A DNA stretch of 64,000 nt from Asterochloris sp. CNOR1 (taxonomy: Eukaryota > Chlorophyta > Trebouxiophyceae > Trebouxiales > Trebouxiaceae). The DNA lies in contig OZ017760.1 of NCBI GenBank assembly GCA_963969365.1, forward strand, positions 806,001 through 870,000, read 5' to 3'. The position numbers and the translations under genes are program-made. Under the pieces are notes generated by a model. It had not been told where the DNA came from. It searched no databases and was given only the letters and a program-made list of their open reading frames with translations. Below, piece by piece: positions 56,166 to 64,000 of this stretch (its first letter is position 1; the number at the start of each line of letters is the position of its first letter).

Positions 56166-59100
56166 CTAAAGAGACGCATATTCAATCTGGAGTAGAGCAA
56201 ACAAGTGTTCCCAGAGGAGGATCTTGTGCCAGGTCTGAATTTGGTAGTGCCAACTGATGCTGATGCTGTCCACCAGCCGCAGGGTGCTCTGCCTGAGCAA
56301 GGCTTCGAGCAGCTCAAACTCCCTGCAGCAGTACATCCCGTGCGTGAGAGGAAAGCCTGGGAGGAAAGCCTCCGTCCACCACTTCACCAGCGTCTGCAGG
56401 CTGGCAGTACCCATTGCATGCTCTCAAGCTGTTGCATGTTTGCCACCAGGGCTTGCAGTGCTGCATTGGCAACCCAGCTTGTCCCAGGCACCGGCAGCTG
56501 CACAGACAGCTCCCGTATCCCCTTGCAGGCAGCTGATGTAGAAGTGCACTCGAGGCACCAGCCCTGCTGGAGGTTCAGTGTGAGGCACCATGGCTTGCAG
56601 TGCTGCTTTGGCTCACCGGCCGTCCCCCAGGTCTACGAGCATGTGGACCTGGTCCTCTGGCGTGGCATGGCCTTCCAGCCAGGCTGCAATGTCGATGACC
56701 TGCAGAATTTACCTGTGTTCTGACAACCTCAAAAACACATGGCCGTGCTTTGGAGCCAGCAGACAAAGGGTCGCAGAGGACATCAGGAAACCTGTGCAAC
56801 TAAGAGCAGGCCCACACAGATACTGATTGTCGCATGAAGGCAGATTGCGGATTCAAAGGTGTCTCTGTGCTTCAAATCTTGCCCTCTCGACAGACAGGTT
56901 GCCTGACCTGGACATCTTGCTCACTCCCCATCGTTGCCAGCCGCACTGCAGCTCTGGTCAAGCTGGCTCTGCTTGAACTAGCTGGGCACCCCAGCCCTGC
57001 CCAGCGGCAGGCAAGGAGCATGAATTGATGATGCAGCCATCCTGCCGTGCGCTCCTCCAGGGGCACACTGCAACAGGGCGCGACCAGAAACAGTGAGTCT
57101 GAGTAGGCAGCTGTGCTGTCTGGTGTCACAACAGAGGCGCTGCAACAGGGCATCCAAGCACAAAGGATGCAGGGGCAGCTTCCAGGTTGAGGCCCCTGTG
57201 CAGCCTGCAAGCACAGGACTGGTGCTCTGCCATGGGATTGCTGCAGGTGACAAGCACTGTGCCACCAGACGGCTTTGAACTGCCCCTCAAGCCTGCTGCC
57301 GTATGTTGCCCACAGGGCAGGCAGCCACTCATGCGTGCCCTGGCGCCCTCAGACGGCATTGACCTGCGCCTCAAGCCTGCTGAAGTGCACTGCCCACAGG
57401 GCAGGCAGCCACCCATGTGCCCCGCCAAGGGCTCCCAGGGTGCCAGCCTGCCACCCAGACGGGCATCAGCACATCCCACTCACAGGTACAGCATCTGGCA
57501 GCAGGCGGGTGCTGAGCAGGTAGGCATGCCCATGCTGCACCAGCAAAGCTGCTCACCTCTCCGCAGCGCCCTCAGGCTCCGGGGGCAGCAGGACACTGGC
57601 CAGATCTGCAGGCCCGATGTCGTACGGGGAGATGCCGGTGCTGTGGATGCCCATGGTGCTCGTCTGGATGCCTGCATGCCGGCAACGCACTCTGGGCTTG
57701 GCATAATGAGAGAGCGGATTTAGAGGGTGATTTGTCACCCAGCAGATTGCAAAGTCTGCTTTGCTATGCACAGGCAAGATGCGAGCTGCACTGCGGCCAA
57801 GTTGCCTCCCTGACATGGGCCACACACTGCAGCAGCCTGATGCCAGATGGGACGATGGATAAGCAATACAGGCATGCAGAGCAGCTGCCCTCGCCGCCCA
57901 GAGCTTCAAATCCTGCAAGATGGCGCCCTCCCAGATCATCCCAGGAGGAGATTGCATTCCCGCGACCCCTCCACGCAGCATGAGTCACAGTCACGCAGGA
58001 TGAGTCACAGCCCACCTGCAGCCTCTCGACAAAGCGTCAGGGCTTCCACCTTGACACAAGCCTCTGCTAGGTGCCCCCTGAGCTGGCTGCAGTCAGCAAG
58101 GGGGGCACTGCCCTCCCCAGCAGGGCAGTTGTTGGCTGCCGGCACCTGCCATCCATGCACCTCCCAATGCCCGGGCTGGGCCAGACGCTGTGTTGCGTTG
58201 AACAGGCCTGCGCCATCGCGGACTGCCAGGTCAAGCAGCAGGTGGCGGGGGGCTGCAGTGTCAGCTGCAGGCAATGTCTTTCCGGCGGCCAACTCCTCCC
58301 TGGCATGGCCCCCTGCAGAGAAGGTGCATGCATCAGGAAGAACACCGCCAATACATCAGCTGCGCCTTTTTGCACTCACCGAAGTTGTTGACAGATGGCC
58401 ATGCTTCTCATCATGATCAGCAAAAGGAAAGGCAAGATTGAGCGCTGGGAACAATCAGGGTCAGCCCAGGGAAGACTGTTCAGGCTCTGGGTCTGATGCA
58501 TGTCTGGCTGACCTGACGACGTTGGGGCTTGCTGCGGCAGGGCAAGATGCTGCAGCCCCACAATGTAGGTCTGGATGCCTGTCTCAGGGCTGTGGGTGGA
58601 ATCGCAGGTCAGGTACTGGCCTGCAGGGCGCACAAGATGAAGACCTCGTACAGTGAGAAGTACTCTGTAGGGTCCATGGTGAGTTGAACAGTAATGCTGC
58701 CATGTGAAAGGAGCTGATGGTAGTGCAGACCAATGCGGCCGCCAACATCTGCAGCTGCCAAGTACTGTGCCCCCATGCTTGAGCGTGGTGCTACCCTGTG
58801 GAGCTTCACACTGGCATGTTTGGCTGAGGTGGGAGGCATGTTGGACTATTGCAACGGAGGCCACTCACCGTCTGGGCTGATGTGGGGCTGTGTGGGGCCT
58901 TTGGAGTAGTAACGCCCTGGCCAGTTGGCCTCTGGCAGGCTGGCAATGGCCAGCGTGTGCCCAGTTCTCAGGTCCCACACAGTCAGCTTGTGGGGGGCAT
59001 TCCAGCTCTCCCCGACCAGCATCCTGCAGGCAGAAACGCATAGGCAGTTCAGCAGCAGGACCATTTCGGGACCCACAAGTCAGCAGCGAGCTTCCTTCAG

Positions 59101-62100
59101 TATAAACAGCAGCTGGAAGCCCACTTTTTTGAGCACCAGCAGTTGTGGATTCATCATCAATTGGCTGCACAGCCCGCATGCTGCTCAGCTTGGAATCAGG
59201 CCGCCCAGCTGCCAATGTGAGATGCTCAGCCGTCTCCAGTTCACAGCAGCAATGCCACCTGTCATTGGTACTGGCTGGCCGTTGCCAGATTCTTTGCAGC
59301 CAAGAGCAGCCTGCGCAACGCCAGTCACCCCAAAGAAATCTTCCTGAAGGAGACTTCTCACCTCTCGCTGGACTGTGCAAAGCGCAGCGGCCCTGCCTGG
59401 TGCGCAGCCAAGGGCAGCTTGTGCACTGCCTGGCGGGTGTCCACCAGCCATGCTCCAGTCTCATCGTTGACCAGCAGCTGGCCTGAGGGGCTGAAAGCAA
59501 TGCTGGAGTCCACGCCTGACACGAGCGGCACTCTCCACAGGGACTGCAGGGCGCTTGCAGGGTCTGGATTCAGGGTCAAGACATACCTGCAGGAGGTAAA
59601 CAGTGACTTGAAAAGCATCACAAGGTCTGCAGGGTGTAGGAATGGCACCTGCAGCTTTGGCAGTGTTGCAGGCACGGCAATGCATCGCTTTTTACAGGCG
59701 TGGCGTGAGCAAGAGGCCAGCCCAATTTCAGCTGCCAGCAAGCTGAGGCCAGACACAGCTTGGCTTCACCTGTAAGGCCTAAAGTGGTCCACGTGCTGGA
59801 CCAAGCACGCCTGCAACTTGCAGAGGCCAGGAGGCTATCGCGCTCAGCAAGCAGCCGGCCCAAATGCAGCAGCAACAGCTGCAGTGGTGGCTCTGCAGGA
59901 ATATGAACATCAGCAGGCGGTGTCTCAATCTCACACTCACGTCCGGTTGCCATGGCCTGGCACAGCCTGGCATGGCCCCTCTATGTAGCGGACAGCAATG
60001 CTGCTGCCGGCTGGGTTGAACAGGGCCTGTGAGAGGTGAGCATGGCAACGAGAGGCGCCTCCCAGCCACCACCCTGCACAGCAGGCAAGCACACGTGTCA
60101 GCTTGAAGAAGCCTGGAAGAGCACACTGGCCCACATGCCTGCTGGGCAAGGCATGGGTGGGAGGTGTGAACATGGCGAAACGCAGGGCTGCCGGCCACTC
60201 CCTTGTCACCCTCTTGACCACTGTACCCCACGAGGCAGGGCTGCGTGTACGTTGGAGAGGCGGGCATGGGAGTGGCCAGGGCTGCCCATCCACCGCCCAG
60301 CCACCCACTTGACTGGTGTGTCAGGTGAGGCAGAGCTGCAAGTCCAGGCTGGTCCCCTGTGCAGCCAGGACAGGGCCTGTGTGACTGATGGTTATGATGA
60401 CAGAAAGCAGGACAGCGCTGTGCCCGACCAAACACATGCGGAGGCGGGGAGGCAGGCCACCGACAACTGACACTGTGCTGCCCACCCAACGCATCCCTGA
60501 TCTAAACCAAAACCAAGCGCGGGCACCTTGCAAGCACAACTTACTGGGCAGGTGCTCAGCAGCCCAATGGCAAGCAGCCCGCCGCGACTCAAGTCACTAG
60601 GTTGGCACCCAGTCATACCTGTGTTGTTGTAGGGCTGGCCAGTACTGCTGTCCTTCCGCCCAGATAGCACCCCTTGGTGCAGCGCTCTGTGTATCTGCTG
60701 CAACGACACCAGCAATGAGGTGCTCCCTGTCTCAGTGTCCATCAGCCACAGGCCATCATCGTCTGGCAGCTTGACAGCTGCTGCAGCCTCAAGAGTGGCG
60801 GCTGAGGCATTCAGTCCAATGCCTGCAGGAGAACTGAAGGCATACTGTATGCAAATCATACCAGCCTGGTTCAGTTGTGTGCTCAGCAGCTTGGCAGAGT
60901 GGTGAAGGGCACAAACATTCGGTGCCCACAAGCACATGCACAGTGTTAGCTTGGTCCGCCAGCTAAGGTCGTGTGCTGCCTCCACCTTGCCTAGAACAAG
61001 CAAGTTGTCACGGTTCAATTTATCATGTGCCACAGCAGCACGTTGCAGCATTGCCTGTTGGGTGCCTTGATGCCTCACAAACCTGGGTGCAGGCGCTCCA
61101 AGCGGTGCAGGTCAAGGCTGAGGGCATGGCGCCCATCCGCAGAGGCAGCATACACGCTGCGCGGCAGCAGGTGCTTTGCCTGCTGCTGCATGACATCAAA
61201 CACCACTGATGCCAGTCGCTCCGCTGCTGGCCTTGTGCTGCTGCTGCCGTCTGCAGCTGGGGAGGTGCTAGCCCGAGCCCATGCTGTGTCGCGGGTGCTT
61301 GTTTGTGGCTCGTTTGCTGCTGCGTGCAGGTGGCGTGTGACAGCTGCCTGCCTGCCTGCCTGCGGCGTGTATGGCAGCTGTGCTGCTGCAGATCGCTCAG
61401 GAGAGGGGCGCCCAGTGGGGAAGAAGAGCTTGTCATTCTCCTGCAAGGCAGAGAGTTGGCCGAACTGGCCGTCCAGCCTTGCACCTTGTTCTTGCTGAAC
61501 ATGCAGGCCACATTTTCTGGCTCAGTGGAGTTCCGCAATGTGGCTTCAGGTAATGCCGTAGCCTTTAGCCCAGGGCAGGGCAATCCTGGACCTGCTGGTC
61601 AAGTGCAAGAGCAGCCATGCTTCATGCACAGCAGAGCAAGCATGCATGCCTGGACCTGATTGATGAAGTCCTCAAGGCTGAGTCGTCCTATTTCAATGAC
61701 CTCTGCAAGCTGAGCGCTGTTGGAGTTGAATGCCACGCCTGCACTGCCGCTGCCGGCAGCAGCAAAGCCTGCAACCAAAGCAGGGGACTGTTCATTAGCC
61801 ACCTGCAGTCTGGTGAGTCTGCCGGCCCGGCATCGGGGCACCTTCATGGTTCAAATGCCAAGGACGCACAGGGAGGTGCCCGCCCCTCCATTGCAGGGCA
61901 GGGCACCTGCGTGATTGAAAGTTGTGGGCCAGGGCTGGTGCAGCACCTGCAAGAGATGCATGGCGGCTGCACAGCGCTCTCCACTTGTAACCAGTAACCC
62001 CCTGCTGCTTGTGTGCCCAGCCAATGCACCTGATCCTGAGCTGGTGCTGCCGGGCAAACCTTGCTCGGCAGGTACCTCAGGTGCGTACCAACAGTCTTGC

Positions 62101-63744
62101 TCCCCAACGTATGCTGCTTACCCATGCAATCAGCCACATGCCTGACCCTCCGTCCACGCTGCTGCCAGGGGCACCTGTTCTGGTGTGGTTCCCTGGGGCA
62201 TGTCCAAGGAAGTAAAGCAGCTTCAGCACCCATCCTGCTTGCTCACCAGCATGGTCCTGCAGCTGTGTGTCACCATTCGCCAGCAGGCTCTCAGCCCTGG
62301 CAGCTACTGCTGGGGCACCCCATCCGGCGGGTCCCAGCAGCTGCATTTCTGACTCACACAACTCAGAACACAAACTGATCCTGCTGACTCAGCCATGCAA
62401 CCTCACCCCATGCTGCTGCCAGGCGCACTTGTTGTGTGCCTCCCAGGTGCCACGCTTGACACAAAGGCAGCTCCAGCTTGCTGACTGACATGACCCTGCA
62501 GCCACATGCCATCCCTCCACCAGGAGGTCTCATGCCCAGGCAGCTGCCGGGTGAACCCCAGGCGGGGTGTCCCAGAGGTGCCCGAAAGTCGGGTGTGACT
62601 TGCTCACCAGCGGTGTCCTGCAGACGGGTGTCGCTCTCCACCTCAGCCCAGGCAGGTGCCATGGGCACCCCAGGCGGCACGTCTCCCAGGTGCACATTGA
62701 AAACCATGAGGCGCCCTGAGAGGCCCAGCCACTGGGCGCGGCTGCCCTGCTTCAGGCTCCAGGCAGTGGTGGCGGCCAGGGGTTTGAACTGCCAGCCAGA
62801 GATCTCGGCTGTGACAGAGTGGCCTGCAGGCAGCAGTGCAGCAGTCAGCAGGCTTTGAATGCCCCAGCAGTGGCACGGCCAGGGTGGTGAAGCGTCAGCC
62901 AGAGGTCTCGGCCACCACACAGGGTGATCGTCATGGCTGCAGTCAGCAGTGTGTGCTGAAGTGGCAGTCAGCGGTGAGAAGTGCTGGCACAAGATCTCTG
63001 CTGCCACAGAGCAGCCTGTGCAACCAGTGCAGCGGCCACTAGGTGCGGCATGCCCAGCAGTGGCTGCAGCCAGGGCAGTGACCCAGCCACTAATCTATGC
63101 TGTCACAGAGTGCAGCTTAGTGGTGCTGCAGCTTCAGGGCTGTGGGCTGCCATCACAACCTTTACGATGGTGGCCTGCACAGGCTGGTCAGCAGAACTGC
63201 GGCCTGCAGCGCAGCTGCCTCTTAACTGGGCCTGGGCATCCCTGCAACTGAAGGGGTCATTGTCCAGGCATTCAGCACAGGACAACTCCGTGCAGATGCA
63301 GCTGGCCCATAACTCTGTGGCCCTGGCCGGGCCCACTTCAGACAGGCATCACTGTCTTCCCTACTTTCCTGACAAAGTGAAGCATGCAAACAGCCATCAG
63401 CCAGACTCGGCTCCTGTGTAAGCCGCTCACAAGATGTGCAAGCAACATGTCTGCGCAGCTTGACTGCTGTGACAGTGCGCACTGCCCATGGACACCTAAG
63501 ACCCGAACACTGCCATGGCCTGCTCAAAACCTGCCAAAGAGCAGGCTGCAGCTGCAGCAAGCTCACCAGCTGTGACGTTGATGAAGCCAATCTGCGCAGG
63601 GGGCATGTGCCAGCCGTCCTGCTGCTGCATGAAGTGGTGGGGCACACGCTGGCTCAGCAGCAGGGACCCATCGGAGCTCCACGGGGATATGTCGGTGTGG
63701 CTGAAGGAGTGCACTTCATCACTGGACTGGCTGAGCATGGCCAC
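56166..63744 (-). CDS. TolB/oligogalacturonate-lyase-like beta-propeller joined to FkbM-type methyltransferase-like domain (5' incomplete)
   Basis: Propeller exons, all in phase: 63567-63744, 62608-62823, 61083-61385, 60619-60822, 59941-60073, 59362-59586, 58869-59023, 58513-58620. Blade motifs in order: HTDISPWSSDGSLLL, SRAQWLGLSGRLMVFN, RSVYAASADGRHALSLDLHR, DDDGLWLMDTETGSTSLLVS, LFNPAGSSIAV, SIAFSPSGQLLV, HISPDGQYLTCDSTHSPETG. The donor at 58513 (phase 1) fits the acceptor before 58312, joining 58016-58312, 57557-57671, a doubtful 57484-57511, an unresolved gap, 56617-56699 and 56166-56322. These give HLLLDLAVRDGAGLF, WEVHGWQ, VIDIAAWLEGHATPEDQVHM and EFELLEALLRQSTLRLVDSI, resembling FkbM methyltransferases. 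The usual DxGxxxG is altered (DLAVRDG), so SAM binding is doubtful. No start codon was found for the second part alone; two genes remain possible. An in-frame ATG lies at 63738, but the N terminus probably lies beyond the window. Confidence 0.6.
57253..57430. repeat. 84-bp tandem duplication in the unresolved part of the FkbM-like region
   Basis: AGACGGC-TTGA-CTGC-CCTCAAGCCTGCTG and CTGCCCACAGGGCAGGCAGCCAC occur twice, 84 bp apart (57267 and 57351). On the minus strand each copy carries a GGGCAG or GGGCAA site like a splice acceptor. Plus-strand translation also repeats (LKPA, CPQGRQP), so the coding strand here is undecided. Confidence 0.6.
62793..63117. repeat. About 90-106-bp degenerate repeats copying a propeller exon start
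   Basis: The motif CCAGAGATCTCGGCTGTGACAGAGTG at about 62797 (which on the minus strand is the acceptor and first codons of exon 62608-62823) returns as degenerate copies near 62903, 62993 and 63094 (GTCTCGGCCACCACACAG; GATCTCTGCTGCCACAGAG; AATCTATGCTGTCACAGAG). All extra copies lie in the intron upstream of the exon. Confidence 0.55.
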
Positions 63745-64000
63745 CTGCACTGGGCAGGAGCAGTGAGCGATGCCACTTGAACTGGGCATGGGGCTGATTA
63801 TGCAAGCTGCTCTGATGCTGCATGTGCATGAGCAGCTGGGCTGGCCACCATCACTGCGCCTGGCCACCTGCCCAGAGCAGGATGACTGAAACATGTTGGT
63901 GCACCCCATGACAGGCCTGGCTCAGCAGGGCCACTGTGCAGGCTGCTGCGTGTGCACTGCTGGATGCAGGTTGCACCACTAACAGTCTACAGCCTGGCCA
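63745..64000. other. Window edge, upstream of the propeller gene's first recognised exon
   Basis: Probably intron. Near 63915-63940 the minus strand carries sequence like the exon start at 63744 (GTGGCC-TGCT-AGCCAG), perhaps another duplicated splice site. No start codon with a matching splice was found. Confidence 0.35.

Noticed and set aside
57187-57723. 178-codon plus-strand open frame with repeated CPQGRQP
   Set aside because: Antisense to a good minus-strand exon (57557-57671). The repeat is explained by an 84-bp DNA duplication; not called as a gene.
58609-58839. Minus-strand sequence TMDPTEYFSLYEVF as a propeller exon
   Set aside because: It falls in the intron between 58869 and 58620. 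Splicing it out rejoins SPDG to QYLTCDS exactly.

Overview
The window is nuclear DNA from a eukaryote, most probably a chlorophyte green alga. Genes are split into many short exons with GT-AG introns ending in TGCAG, and a few introns start with GC. Neighbouring genes alternate strand. Three plus-strand genes have a TGTAA element, the usual green-algal poly(A) signal, 250-320 bp after the stop. The recognisable proteins fit: a ferredoxin nitrite reductase most like algal NII1, an NAR2 nitrate-transport partner, a plant-type PEX22, and a CNX1 E domain without its G domain. There is no operon structure, rRNA, tRNA or CRISPR array. All exon models were read by eye. Those for the kinase, PRIM2, PEX22, NII1, NAR2, CNX1E and the propeller part of the last gene agree in splice phase and length.

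Layout, left to right. (1) 216-9981 (+): a membrane-anchored TKL-type protein kinase, 5' end outside the window. (2) 10931-17991 (-): PRIM2, the iron-sulfur large subunit of DNA primase. (3) 18204-21245 (+): PEX22, head-to-head with PRIM2 across 212 bp. (4) 21796-28791 (-): NII1. (5) 29420-31501 (+): NAR2, divergent from NII1 across 628 bp. (6) 31.5-34.8 kb: poorly resolved, with weak coding-like stretches. (7) 34840-45696 (+): a large unrecognised protein with a long low-complexity middle and six C-terminal membrane helices. (8) 46226-51656 (-): CNX1E, molybdenum insertion. (9) 52897-55074 (+): a small secreted protein whose exon block is tandemly triplicated. (10) 56166-63744 (-): a TolB/oligogalacturonate-lyase-like beta-propeller that appears spliced to an FkbM-type methyltransferase-like domain, 5' end probably outside the window.

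NII1, NAR2 and CNX1E make this a nitrate-assimilation neighbourhood. NAR2 supports nitrate import through NRT2, which is not in the window. NII1 reduces nitrite to ammonium in the plastid. CNX1E supplies the molybdenum cofactor that nitrate reductase needs. A second theme is tandem duplication of about 85-100 bp units copying splice junctions or whole small exons, seen at five places. The modular secreted gene shows the same process on a scale of about 730 bp.
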